The notes under the pieces were generated by a model. That model did not search any database. It was given only the letters and a program-made list of their open reading frames with translations, and had not been told where the DNA came from. A program made the position numbers and the translations under genes. A DNA stretch of 64,000 bases from Megaera sp965229545. Lineage in GTDB: Bacteria > Pseudomonadota > Alphaproteobacteria > Rickettsiales > Rickettsiaceae. Within the stretch, counting starts at the first letter, position 1; each line of letters opens with the position of its first letter. The stretch is taken from positions 1,302,001 to 1,366,000 of the forward strand of contig OZ245887.1 in NCBI GenBank assembly GCA_965229545.1, given 5' to 3'. Shown piece after piece: positions 40,193-49,824 of this stretch.

Positions 40193-41328
40193 TATTACTC
40201 CGGCCTTTAAATATTGAACTAACATTAGAGAAATGATATAATGATATTGTATCAAGAGTAATAACAAAATGTCTAATAAAAAATTATCACCAAGCGATCT
40301 CAAGATATTAAGAAAGAAAGCAGTGGAAGCAATAGTTATACATGGAATAAGCAAGAAACAAGCATCTATTACCTTTGGGTTTTCTAGGAGTTCTATATGG
40401 AAATATCTTAAAGAGTACAAAATTTATAAGGAAGAAAGCTTTCGCTATAAGAAGCGAGGAGTAAAGGTAGGAACAGGATCTAAAATCAGTAAAAATCAAG
40501 AAGAGGAATTAAAATCTAAAATTTTATCACATACACCTGATGAATTGGGAATGGATTATACGTTATGGAATAGTAAAGTGGTACAAGAATATATAGAATC
40601 CAATTACCTTTATCAGTATAACAGGCGTTCTATAAGAAAAATTATGAATAGATTGGGTTTTACGTCTCAAAAACCAATTAAATCAGCCTATCAACGTAAT
40701 CCAGAGAAGATAAAAGAATGGTTAACAGTCACATATCCAGAAATCAAGTCTCGTGCAATGAAAGAAAGTGCTAGAATTTATTGGGGAGATGAAATGGGGA
40801 TACAATCAACAGATAATCGAGGTAAAACATATGGTCTTAAAGGCAAGACCCCAGCAATCAAGAGAAGTGGTTCAAGATTTAAATGTAATATACTAGCTGC
40901 TATTAGTTCGCAAGGGTTTATGAACTGGATGGTATTTGAAGATAATTTTACCAGCAAAAAGTGTATTGAATTTTTAGGTAGACTGATCAGACAAATTAAG
41001 CAGAAAATATTTTTGATATTAGATAATCATAGAGTGCATCACAGTAAAAAGGTAAAAGCTTATGTAGAAAGACATAAGGACAAGCTAGAGTTGTTTTATT
41101 TACCGTCATATTGTCCTGATATGAATCCACAAGAACTTGTAAACCAAGATGTCAAAGCTAACTCCAATAATTTTCGAGTACTAAAATCAGTAAAAGATTT
41201 AACAATTAATGTACGGTCCTATTTAACACAAATTCAGTTTAATGGTATAAAAATTCAAAATTATTTTAAAAAGAAAGAAATAGCTTATGCTACTATATAA
41301 TGTTCAATATTTAAAGGCTAGAGTAATA
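40193..41328 (+). mobile_element. IS630-family insertion sequence, full length (copy H), nested in IS256
   Basis: A 1136-bp unit inserted at a TA. Keeping one TA restores the host sequence GATTATTTAATAAAC exactly. Confidence 0.96.
40269..41300 (+). CDS. IS630-family transposase (copy H)
   Basis: Intact 343-residue frame. It differs from copy B by Met to Ile in CNILAAIS and Pro to Ser in ISSQGF. Catalytic residues retained. Confidence 0.93.
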   Translation: MSNKKLSPSDLKILRKKAVEAIVIHGISKKQASITFGFSRSSIWKYLKEYKIYKEESFRYKKRGVKVGTGSKISKNQEEELKSKILSHTPDELGMDYTLWNSKVVQEYIESNYLYQYNRRSIRKIMNRLGFTSQKPIKSAYQRNPEKIKEWLTVTYPEIKSRAMKESARIYWGDEMGIQSTDNRGKTYGLKGKTPAIKRSGSRFKCNILAAISSQGFMNWMVFEDNFTSKKCIEFLGRLIRQIKQKIFLILDNHRVHHSKKVKAYVERHKDKLELFYLPSYCPDMNPQELVNQDVKANSNNFRVLKSVKDLTINVRSYLTQIQFNGIKIQNYFKKKEIAYATI

Positions 41329-42504
41329 ATAAACTTAAAAAGCAAATAGTAGAGAGGATTCTTGAAAGTGAATTAGAACACGATCTAGGTTATTCTAAAC
41401 ATAGTAAGATAATCAAGAGCGATAATAATCGTCGCAACGGCAGTTATGAAAAAACGATTATAGATGACGACGGTCATCAGATTACCGTAGATGTTTCAAG
41501 GGGACAGGGAAGGAGAATTTGAACCTTAATTGATTCCTGAAGGAGTTAGGAGATTTAGTGGTTTTGATGATAAAGTGATTTCACTATATGCAAGAGGGAT
41601 GACTGTCAGTGAGATACATAGCCATTTAGAGGAGATATACCAGACCAATATTTCCAAGGACCTTATATCAACTGTCACTGACGGAGTAATAGAAGAAGTT
41701 ACTACATGGCAAAACAGGTCCCTAGACGATGTATATCCAATATTATATTTGGATTGCATACACGTTAAAGCAAGGGATAATCATACAGTAATTAACAAAG
41801 CGGTATATCTTGTAATAGGTGTTAACATGGAAGGGAAAAAGGAATTACTGGGGATCTGGGTCGGTAAAAATGAAGGTTCCAAGTTTTGGATGCAGGTTGT
41901 AACTGAGCTAAAGAACAGAGGGATAAAACAGATATATGTAGCATGCATTGATGGATTAAAAGGCTTTCCTGAAGCCATAAATAGCATTTATCCTAATACG
42001 ATTGTACAACTCTGTATAGTACATATGGCGAGGAATTCTGTAAAATATGTTTCTTATAAGGATTTAAAAGCGGTCACAGCGGATCTTAAAAGGATTTACA
42101 CTGCAAACAGCGAAGAAATAGGATATCTGGAGCTAAAATCGTTTGCTGCTAAATGGGATAATAAATATCCTGTGATCTCTGATATTTGGCAAAGGAATTG
42201 GAGCGGGATTATTCCTTTTTTTGCTTTTCCTGATGAGATTAGGCGGGTAATTTATACTACCAATGCGATAGAATCGATAAATCGTCAAATCAGAAAAATC
42301 ATCAACAATAAAGGGGTTTTTCCAGATGATAAGTCTATTTTAAAAATCGTATTTTTGGCTCTAAAAAATGCTGCCAAAAAATGGACCATGCCGATTAAAA
42401 ATTGGTCTTTGGCATTGAATCAATTTGAAATTTTATGCGGGGATTTTAGGCATGATTTACTGGAATTAAAAAATACAACTTACACAAAATAAATTGATTG
42501 ACTC

Positions 42505-43452
42505 AAATTTGCTCGTAGTGACTTATTTCCTCCAGAAGGTATTTTATTCTTTTCTCAATACTTTGTTGTAACTCTTCTCTTTTTTGGTCGTTTGTTGCTA
42601 AGCTAACCACTTCCGCTAAAATTTTTTGGAAGTCTAATTTTTTTTCCTAATTCCAGCTTAAAATTCTCCATCTTTAGCTGGTCCTCTTTCTCGACACGCT
42701 CTATTTCAAGTTAGCTAATTTTTTCTCTGGTACTAAGATCTCTTTCATACATTTTACTATAAAGTTCTCGTTTTTGTGTATCAAGTTCCTGAAATTGCGC
42801 TTTTAGTTTCAAGTATTCAGAATCTTTAGGGAAAGCAATTTCTGCTGATTTTAATCTTGATTCTATTTCTAAGGATTCCTTTTTTGCGCTTTCCAATTTT
42901 ACCTTACTAGCATAAAGCTTCTCTTTATACCTCTCAATATCTTTTGGGGTTTCTTCGGCATGTTTTTTTAAATTTTTTTCGTATTCATGAAAAGATGCTA
43001 ACTCTAATAATCCCCTAGTAACAACTTGTGATGGAATCATCGGATTCAAAGGATTATCAGGATCAAATTCCATCTCTGGCGTTTGAAGGAAGCTTTTCAT
43101 AGAATCGCTTAAGTCTCTTTTAATTGCGGATAATCTTTTCTGGGATTTTTGGTATAATCTTTCATAGAGTTGGACATCATTTGATAATTTTTCCACCAGT
43201 TCTCGGGCTTTTTTAAGGTTTTCTTCTGGTTCTTTAAAATATGCTTTTCTAAGCTCTTCTAGCTCTGTTTTTAATTTTCTACTTGCTTCAGAATTTTCAT
43301 GCTCTAAATTTTTTAGCTTAAGCTTTTCACCTTCCCACTATTCTCGTATAGGCTTTTCCTGCGCTTCGAGTTCTCTGTCTCGTGCTTCAACCTCCTTGCG
43401 TTGTTGACTTAACTCCTCTAATCCTTTGTGTTTCTATTTTCTCTTTTGACAT
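42505..43452 (-). pseudogene. Coiled-coil protein, probably phage-related, broken and cut by IS256
   Basis: ATG 43452 is preceded by a GGAGG Shine-Dalgarno. The frame shifts near 43425, meets a TAG near 43340 and then runs through a long Glu/Lys-rich coiled coil. A central non-coiled part (FLQTPEMEFDPDNPLNP, PSQVVTRGLLELASF) is followed by a stop at 42711, a frameshift near 42640 and a tail ending at the IS256 right end. Its composition matches the coiled-coil gene next to the terminase at 45359-46568, suggesting one prophage module. No specific family is recognised. Confidence 0.55.
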
Positions 43453-43738
43453 TTTCTGCCTCCGTATCTAAGATTTTTATAACTTATCTGCTATAGCGGT
43501 AAATCAGGAATCGTCGGAAATTTAAGTTTTACCACGAATCGAATATATTTATTGCTACAACTTAGCCGTACTATAAATTAAAAATTTTATTAGTCAATAA
43601 CTATAGGTTTATCTTAAAAGATAAGTCATTTTCAGACCAATTAAGTATAGATTAGATTATCAAGAGCTTTGTTGCCTAAATTCTGATTTTGGTTATAGTA
43701 TGTATAAAATTAGTGCTTGATGTTTAAAGTAATAGGTT

Positions 43739-44533
43739 ATGAGATATTCTAGATACATATTTATTGGGTTAGCTATTAAATCCGCCTTATTGCTATCATA
43801 TTATTTATATACCACACATTTTTCACATACTAATGGCAAGGATATAATTATTGGTGAAGAACAGGAAGAGTTCAAAAGAAGGCCTATTGACCCGGGAGGA
43901 ATTATTATTCCACATTCAAATAGCCTAATTTATGAGAAGTTAAAACCTGTGAATGCTCTTGAGGCAGAGATTAATTTATCTTCTGAGCCAGAAGAACCAC
44001 TAGAGCTTAGTTTTCGATCCCATGCAAATGATGTTGCTGAATATGACTCAATAGATAATATTTTAGCTAAAATTGATTTAGATGGAGAGGGTAAACCGGA
44101 TGTAAATGTTTCTTCTTCCGAAGTTGTTAATACTGAACTAATTCGTGCTATGGAAGATGATGGCAATATCTATAACAGTATAGATGAGGATAAAGGGGAA
44201 GGTCAAGCCAATATACCGCAATTAAAAATTACAAAGCTTTCAGGAGAGAATAATAAATTATATAAACTTAATAAGAATGCTACAGATTCCGGATATAAAA
44301 TTCAACTATCCTTAGCGTGGTCAGAAAAAGAAGCAAAGAATGAGTGGGAAAGAATACAAATGCGGCATATGAAATATTTAAAAAATGCCCAATTGGTTAT
44401 AAAAAAAGTTAAAACTAATAATAATAGGATAATTTATTTAGTGATGGCAGGTAATTATCCTTCCCTAAACCAGGCAAAATTAGTCTGTAAAAAACTTGTT
44501 TCAAGTAAACAGAATTGTATAGTGACAAAATAG
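43739..44533 (+). CDS. SPOR-domain protein with N-terminal membrane anchor
   Basis: A 264-residue protein with one N-terminal membrane segment (YIFIGLAIKSALLLSYYLY). A long acidic, low-complexity periplasmic linker follows, and the C-terminal domain from about 186 has the SPOR pattern: YKIQLSLAWSEKEAKNEWERI, VIKKVKTNNNRIIYLVMAG and ANPS-like YPSLNQAKLVCKKL. SPOR domains bind denuded peptidoglycan at the division septum. The frame is intact although it stands among prophage and IS debris. The 285 bp before it (43453-43738) contain no gene. Confidence 0.82.
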   Translation: MRYSRYIFIGLAIKSALLLSYYLYTTHFSHTNGKDIIIGEEQEEFKRRPIDPGGIIIPHSNSLIYEKLKPVNALEAEINLSSEPEEPLELSFRSHANDVAEYDSIDNILAKIDLDGEGKPDVNVSSSEVVNTELIRAMEDDGNIYNSIDEDKGEGQANIPQLKITKLSGENNKLYKLNKNATDSGYKIQLSLAWSEKEAKNEWERIQMRHMKYLKNAQLVIKKVKTNNNRIIYLVMAGNYPSLNQAKLVCKKLVSSKQNCIVTK

Positions 44534-44585
44534 CAGGCAAAAGTAAAACAGAAGAAAACCTTGAGGAGACTTAGATAACTTCTAG

Positions 44586-44632
44586 TGGGGCGAATGACGG
44601 GGTTCGAACCCGCGACCCTCAGATCCACAATC
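44586..44632 (-). pseudogene. 3' half of a tRNA-His-like gene
   Basis: Read on the minus strand: GATTGTGGATC (anticodon GTG), a variable loop, T-arm GCGGG-TTCGAAC-CCCGT, acceptor 3' strand and CCA. The 5' half is missing. At the anticodon loop it is fused head-to-head to a tRNA-Arg-like 3' half, sharing the four bases AATC. Confidence 0.75.
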
Positions 44633-44668
44633 ACTAGGTCGGAGGTTTGAATCCTCTCTATCCCACCA
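44629..44668 (+). pseudogene. 3' half of a tRNA-Arg-like gene, probable attachment-site scar
   Basis: Forty bases match the 3' half (anticodon stem to CCA) of the tRNA-Arg at 24168-24244 with three differences. It lies about 100 bp before a small ORF and an integrase remnant, the usual order of attL, excision genes and integrase in tRNA-targeting elements. Confidence 0.75.
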
Positions 44669-44764
44669 TATATCTAGGTTTTTACATAACATCTTTTAAA
44701 AATATCCTTTCTTATTATCTATTTTTATGAAATGATAATGTTATAAAAATATAGCATTATGATT

Positions 44765-44926
44765 ATGGATAAAAAAGAACTTCAGAAGCAGCTGTATCAT
44801 GTGATTCGATTATTACAGAATCCACTAATCAATAATAACGAATTAATGAAAAATTATACTATAGAAGTGTTATTTGATACTTCTGAGAGAATAAGTAATT
44901 TTTGTAATGAATTAAGTGAGGAATAA
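44765..44926 (+). CDS. Small hypothetical protein upstream of integrase
   Basis: A 53-residue helical, charged protein starting MDKKELQKQLYHVIRLLQNP. Its stop is 2 bp before the ATG of the integrase remnant, so they form a unit. No family recognised. An alternative ATG lies 6 bp upstream (44759). It may be an accessory protein of the integrated element. Confidence 0.45.
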   Translation: MDKKELQKQLYHVIRLLQNPLINNNELMKNYTIEVLFDTSERISNFCNELSEE

Positions 44927-44928
44927 TA

Positions 44929-45076
44929 ATGAACACAGATAAAAAAAGTAAAAGTATAGAGATAAAATTTACTACTGATAAACTAGAGAGTATCAAACCT
45001 CCTGTAAATGAAGTAGTACACATATAACGTGATACAGGCGAAAATGGATTTATACTTAAAGTTTACCCAACAGGTA
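44929..45076 (+). pseudogene. Tyrosine integrase, N-terminal fragment
   Basis: ATG 44929 opens a frame with IEIKFTTDKLESIKPP, an in-frame TAA at 45025-45027, then RDTGENGFILKVYPTGKKV, which fits the N-terminal DNA-binding part (DUF4102-like) of phage/ICE integrases. The rest is replaced from about 45076 by the 3' part of an IS630 transposase in the same frame. The catalytic domain is absent. Confidence 0.65.
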
Positions 45077-45358
45077 AAAAGGTAAAAGCTTATGTAGAAA
45101 GACATAAGGACAAGCTAGAATTGTTTTATTTACCATCATATTGTCCTGATATGAATCCACAAGAACTTGTAAACCAAGATGTCAAAGCTAACTCCAATAA
45201 TTTTCGAGTACTAAAATCAGTAAAAGATTTAACAATTAATGTACGGTCCTATTTAACACAAATTCAGTTTAATGGTATAAAAATTCAAAATTATTTTAAA
45301 AAGAAAGAAATAGCTTATGCTACTATATAATGTTCAATATTTAAAGGTCAGAGTAATA
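45074..45358 (+). mobile_element. IS630-family element, 3' fragment
   Basis: It matches the last 285 bp of the full copies, from VKAYVERHK in the transposase to the right end. The junction with the integrase falls in GTAAAAAGGT, a sequence native to the IS630 and probably also to the integrase, so microhomology-based recombination is likely. Confidence 0.9.
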
Positions 45359-46568
45359 TATTGCAGCGAGCCAAAGCCTCCACCGAGCTTTATCCCCATC
45401 TTTGCACCGCTAGATAACCAAGTAGGAGCACCGAGCGCCTTAAAGACCTACTCCTGCTAAATTACCCGCAAGAATACTACCGGCAAGCATTGCAAGACCC
45501 GTAACCTGTTGCTTTTTGGCAAGTTTTCTAACTGAACTTTCAACATTTCTGCCAAGTCCCTCTAATTTGCTTTGCTGCTGTTTGTAGTTTTCTTCAAAAG
45601 CCTCTATTTATTTCTTTAACCTTTCTTTTGATATCATCCTGATAATTCGTGTATTCCCGTATCTTTTGATTATAATCACTCCCTGCCTGCTTATATCTGT
45701 TACTTAAGGATTCGCCTTTTTTATCGTAATCCGATATCATCGATGCAAATTGATCTTGCCGAGTTTGGTAATATTCTTTTTCCTTATCTATAAGAGTTTT
45801 CTGTTTCTCCAGTAAATCCCTTTTATTGCTTAATTTTCCTTGAGTACTACCTAACTTAGTTGCCAAAATGCCGTATTCCTTTATGTCTTTTTCTAGAATT
45901 TTTTTAGCATTAGCAAGTTCTTCGTGTTGCTCCGTTATTGCCCCAAGTCGTTCTTTTATCAACTGCTCGGTAGTTCCTCTTTTTTTCTTTAATTCCTCAA
46001 ACTTGTTCTGATAATTAGTGATTTCTTCTCTAGTTAAACCTGCTAGCTATTCTTTGTGAGAAGCTAATTCTTGATTAATGCTGTTGACCTCATCCGGTAA
46101 TTTGTGATACTCCTCTATTAACTTACTAAGTTCAGGAGCTTTTTTGGAAAATCCCTTAAAGGCTTCTTCTAAGGCTAGTTTCTTTTTAGTAAGTTCCAAG
46201 CTACCTGATTTAAAATTTTCTTCTTTTTTCCGATATTTATCAAATTCTGAAAACAGCCCTAGCTCTCTATTTTCAATATTTTGTCTACCACTAGCAAGAT
46301 TACTGCCGTATTCGTCAAGTTTACTTTTCTCCTTTTCATGCTCTCTTCCTTGATAACTTAAATTCTGTAAAATATTTTCATATTTTTTAGCATTACTTCC
46401 TATACTATCAAGATATTTACCCATATTGCTTAAACCGCCTAACATAGAACTATGCTGGGCATGTAGACTCTGTAAATAGCTGACGTGCTGATTATATCTA
46501 TTTTCTGTTTCGGCTTTGTTTCTTCTGGCTTTCTTCTCCCCCGTCCATATCCTTACTTGTCCGCTCAT
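45359..46568 (-). pseudogene. Phage-like coiled-coil structural protein, broken and cut by IS630
   Basis: From ATG 46568 (MSGQVRIWTGEKKAR) a long coiled coil rich in Glu, Lys and Gln runs to a TAG at 46047-46049. It continues in frame to 45594, then after a frameshift reads RKLAKKQQVTGLAMLAGSILAG, and after another reads LGAPTWLSSGAKMGIKLGGG up to the IS630 fragment at 45358. A coiled coil followed by a hydrophobic glycine-rich segment recalls tail tape-measure or internal virion proteins. It begins 28 bp after the terminase on the same strand. Family not proven. Confidence 0.6.
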
Positions 46569-46596
46569 CTTTTCTTACACCTATACTATCAATTAT

Positions 46597-47970
46597 CTAA
46601 AAATCAAACGGGTTTTTATTATCTATGCCTGTAATATTCTTAGGAAATCCGCTATCTAAAATTCTATATTCCGCTTTTCTCTCTTCTCTAGTTTTTACCT
46701 GCATTGCCATATATGAAAAACTATCAACGACATCGCATTCAAAACTAGAATGGCTAGCTGCTCGTTTACTTCTTTTACTTGGGTCGTAATCATATAATCC
46801 TTCTATGCCGCTATGGCATCTTTTACTATCTATCTTACATTTACCTAAAAAATTACGGGTCTCTTCAAGTCTTTCCTCGTTCCTATACTTACTACCTATT
46901 ATAAACGGCGGAAAACATAATTTTTCAGCCATTTCGTTAGCTTTAGTAAGCCTACCTTCCAAGGTAACAGGGTCTCTTCTATTCATATCGTGCGGAAGAA
47001 CGTTTTTAGCATATTGATAACCTCCTCTACTCCTTAGGACATTCAAGTAAAAATCTATCGGCTTATTTTGATTGTAGTAAAAATCTATCACTACTATTTC
47101 ATCGTTCTTTTCTTGACAAAACCAAATAGTCGTAAAATTAGATATCCCTATATCCCAGTAGGTATCAACCGAATAAGCGGGGTCGTGGGGGAAAAATCCA
47201 ATCCTACCTGCTATTTTGGCAATATTTAAATCTGCCGCAAAAATATTACCTTCCTCTTCCGCTCTCGAATATTTATAGGCTTCAAAATCACAATAATACT
47301 CCCGTCTTTTTTCAGCTGCCGACATCTCGCCTTTACCTTTTTTTAATTCTTTTAAATCATACAAAGGTCTGCCGTCATGATCAGTAGTTTGTTCAATGTT
47401 TTTTACTTCACAATAAGTATTTTTATCGTCCTTATATTTATTATATAATTCTTCACCGTGAGTAAGTCTCGGATCATCGCTTGGAGTATACAAATACAAT
47501 ACCCAAGCCCGAGAACGTTCAAACATCGGCTCTAAAGAAGCAATAGATTTCGGATTACAGTAACTATATTCCGAAATTACCGCTCCTTTGATACCCCCGC
47601 CACGAAGATTTAAAGGTCTATCACTACCGACAAACTGAATTATCGAACCGTTAATTAATACTATTTTCTGCTTACTTTGGGAGTTTTCTTTGATTAATTC
47701 ATCTGGAATATAAGACATATAAGCTTTGCCGTCTAAGGTCATACCGTCCCAAACGCTTCTTTTTGCTTGGGCATAAGTCGGATAAATATACCAATAAGTC
47801 CCTATTTCTTTTAAAGCTGCCGCCACAATCCAATTTAAACCTAATATATCCTTTCCCGCTCTTCTATGCCACACGGCAATAGCACGTTTGCCTCCGTCTA
47901 GTAAATAATTCCACAACGGCACCTGAAAAGGATACGGCCGCCAATTAATCGGAAATTGTATTTTGGTCAT
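46597..47970 (-). CDS. Phage terminase large subunit
   Basis: A 457-residue packaging motor and nuclease. Walker A is AVWHRRAGKD (about 32-41). The Walker B region is GAVISEYSYCNP, in which the usual acidic pair has the SEY form seen in one branch of the family. The motor is followed by LYTPSDDPRLTHGEELY. The RNase H-like nuclease domain shows VDTYWDIGISNFTTIWF (Asp), LPHDMNRRDPVT and CDVVDSFSYMAM (Asp). The frame is intact although its neighbours are broken. It sits in a four-gene minus-strand run with a small ORF and a broken gene upstream. It could be a prophage or a gene-transfer-agent-like relic. Confidence 0.9.
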   Translation of the reverse strand: MTKIQFPINWRPYPFQVPLWNYLLDGGKRAIAVWHRRAGKDILGLNWIVAAALKEIGTYWYIYPTYAQAKRSVWDGMTLDGKAYMSYIPDELIKENSQSKQKIVLINGSIIQFVGSDRPLNLRGGGIKGAVISEYSYCNPKSIASLEPMFERSRAWVLYLYTPSDDPRLTHGEELYNKYKDDKNTYCEVKNIEQTTDHDGRPLYDLKELKKGKGEMSAAEKRREYYCDFEAYKYSRAEEEGNIFAADLNIAKIAGRIGFFPHDPAYSVDTYWDIGISNFTTIWFCQEKNDEIVVIDFYYNQNKPIDFYLNVLRSRGGYQYAKNVLPHDMNRRDPVTLEGRLTKANEMAEKLCFPPFIIGSKYRNEERLEETRNFLGKCKIDSKRCHSGIEGLYDYDPSKRSKRAASHSSFECDVVDSFSYMAMQVKTREERKAEYRILDSGFPKNITGIDNKNPFDF

Positions 47971-47992
47971 CGCTAATCTTTGAAATTTTATT

Positions 47993-48169
47993 TCATAAAT
48001 TACCGATAAATTTATTATGTTTTTTTATCATATTATTAATCTCTAACATTTCTAAATTCTTTTCAAATCTTTTAATAACCAATTTCTTATCTTCTTCGTT
48101 ATTTATTCCTTCGGGAAATATCATTTCTAGATAAATTTTTAATTCTTTAAGTTTTTCGTTAATTGTCAT
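47993..48169 (-). CDS. Small hypothetical protein before the terminase
   Basis: A 58-residue helical protein (MTINEKLKELKIYLEMIF ...) with a good Shine-Dalgarno (AGGAG) 7 nt upstream. It ends 22 bp before the terminase ATG. No family recognised; position suggests a packaging accessory protein. Confidence 0.6.
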   Translation of the reverse strand: MTINEKLKELKIYLEMIFPEGINNEEDKKLVIKRFEKNLEMLEINNMIKKHNKFIGNL

Positions 48170-48211
48170 ACAAACTCCTCTTTTTGAATATTAATTCCGT
48201 AAATTATCTCG

Positions 48212-48670
48212 TTAAAAACGTAATAATTCCAATTGTGCAAGATCGTTATCAGTTTTTACGCTACCCGCAACTTGTCCGTTACTTTTAGTCCTGTATTTTG
48301 GATTATTTGCTCTAAGAAAATCCCGAAGCGCACCGTCGGAATATTTATGAATTCTTTTGATTTTCTGCTCTTCTATATCGTATATTTCTTCATCATATCC
48401 GTATACTGCCCTCTCGTATAAAACTCCTTCGGCAATTTCCGCCGCATATTCCTTGGCAACAGATACGGCAACGTCAAGTAACTTATCGGCTTTAATGATT
48501 CCGTATAATTTAAAAGCATTTAGCTCTATTTTATTACCTGCTAACGCAATAGAGCTTGTACTAGCAATATGACCTCAAAACTCCTGTACTTTTGTAACAT
48601 CTCCAAAAAAATCAAGAGTTCCAGGTTTTAATTTATCAAATGAGCCGTCAATGTTTTTAAAACTATCCAT
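48212..48670 (-). pseudogene. Phage-associated hypothetical protein, nonsense codon
   Basis: From ATG 48670 the frame reads MDSFKNIDGSFDKLKPG, hits TGA at 48575-48577 (probably a former Trp), then continues about 120 codons: helical LYGIIKADKLLDVAVSVAKEY, charged YDEEIYDIEEQKIKRIH and a basic tail. It ends 42 bp before the small ORF. Position first in the run fits a terminase small subunit, but no motif proves it. The IS630 copy J lies 18 bp upstream of the ATG. Confidence 0.5.
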
Positions 48671-48688
48671 ATTGCTTAAATGTATATT

Positions 48689-49824
48689 TATTACTCTAGC
48701 CCTTAAATATTGAACATTATATAGTAGCATAAGCTATTTCTTTCTTTTTAAAATAATTTTGAATTTTTATACCATTAAACTGAATTTGTGTTAAATAGGA
48801 CCGTACATTAATTGTTAAATCTTTTACTGATTTTAGTACTCGAAAATTATTGGAGTTAGCTTTGACATCTTGGTTTACAAGTTCTTGTGGATTCATATCA
48901 GGACAATATGATGGTAAATAAAACAATTCTAGCTTGTCCTTATGTCTTTCTACATAAGCTTTTACCTTTTTACTGTGATGCACTCTATGATTATCTAATA
49001 TCAAAAATATTTTCTGCTTAATTTGTCTGATCAGTCTACCTAAAAATTCAATACACTTTTTGCTGGTAAAATTATCTTCAAATACCATCCAGTTCATAAA
49101 CCTTTGCGGACTAATAGCAGCTAGCATATTACATTTAAATCTTGAGCCACTTCTCTTGATTGCTAGGGTCTTGCCTTTAAGACCATATGTTTTACCTCGA
49201 TTATCTGTTGATTGTATCCCCATTTCATCTCCCCAATAAATTCTAGCACTTTCTTTCATTGCACGAGACTTGATTTCTGGATATGTGACTGTTAACCATT
49301 CTTTTATCTTCTCTGGATTACGTTGATAGGCTGATTTAATTGGTTTTTGAGACGTAAAACCCAATCTATTCATAATTTTTCTTATAGAACGCCTGTTATA
49401 CTGATAAAGGTAATTGGATTCTATATATTCTTGTACCACTTTACTATTCCATAACGTATAATCCATTCCCAATTCATCAGGTGTATGTGATAAAATTTTA
49501 GATTTTAATTCCTCTTCTTGATTTTTACTGATTTTAGATCCTGTTCCTACCTTTACTCCTCGCTTCTTATAGCGAAAGCTTTCTTCCTTAGAAATTTTGT
49601 ACTCTTTAAGATATTTCCATATAGAACTCCTAGAAAACCCAAAGGTAATAGATGCTTGTTTCTTGCTTATTCCATGTATAACTATTGCTTCCACTGCTTT
49701 CTTTCTTAATATCTTGAGATCGCTTGGTGATAATTTTTTATTAGACATTTTGTTATTACTCTTGATACAATATCATTATATCATTTCTCTAATGTTAGTT
49801 CAATATTTAAAGGCCGGAGTAATA
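48689..49824 (-). mobile_element. IS630-family insertion sequence, full length (copy J)
   Basis: A 1136-bp unit between TAs. The left flank is a phage-like gene start and the right flank an aldolase fragment, so the two sides were not originally adjacent or one side was lost. Confidence 0.95.
48717..49748 (-). CDS. IS630-family transposase (copy J)
   Basis: Intact 343-residue frame. It shares Tyr to Ser in EYKISKEE with copy C and also has Pro to Leu in GKTLAIK and Gly to Arg in SPQRFMN. Catalytic residues retained. Confidence 0.93.
   Translation of the reverse strand: MSNKKLSPSDLKILRKKAVEAIVIHGISKKQASITFGFSRSSIWKYLKEYKISKEESFRYKKRGVKVGTGSKISKNQEEELKSKILSHTPDELGMDYTLWNSKVVQEYIESNYLYQYNRRSIRKIMNRLGFTSQKPIKSAYQRNPEKIKEWLTVTYPEIKSRAMKESARIYWGDEMGIQSTDNRGKTYGLKGKTLAIKRSGSRFKCNMLAAISPQRFMNWMVFEDNFTSKKCIEFLGRLIRQIKQKIFLILDNHRVHHSKKVKAYVERHKDKLELFYLPSYCPDMNPQELVNQDVKANSNNFRVLKSVKDLTINVRSYLTQIQFNGIKIQNYFKKKEIAYATI

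Larger units (their letters stand above)
40086..42492 (+). pseudogene. IS256-family transposase, interrupted, frameshifted and with nonsense codon (copy f)
   Basis: ATG 40086 leads in frame to the IS630 insertion. After it the four-G run near 41505 shifts the frame, and a CAA to TAA at 41527-41529 adds a stop. The catalytic part (41530-42492) is open and carries the DDE blocks. Three bases are missing near the 3' end, removing one Thr relative to copy d. Confidence 0.92.
40003..42504 (+). mobile_element. IS256-family element, full length, carrying an IS630 (copy f)
   Basis: Left repeat at 40003, right repeat ending 42504. Without the nested IS630 (40193-41328) it is about 1366 bp. No target duplication is seen: the left flank is another IS256 piece and the right flank a phage-like gene. 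Confidence 0.93.

Noticed and set aside
44586..44668. A single complete tRNA gene
   Set aside because: The two T-arms point in opposite directions and neither has a 5' half; this is a junction of two 3' halves.
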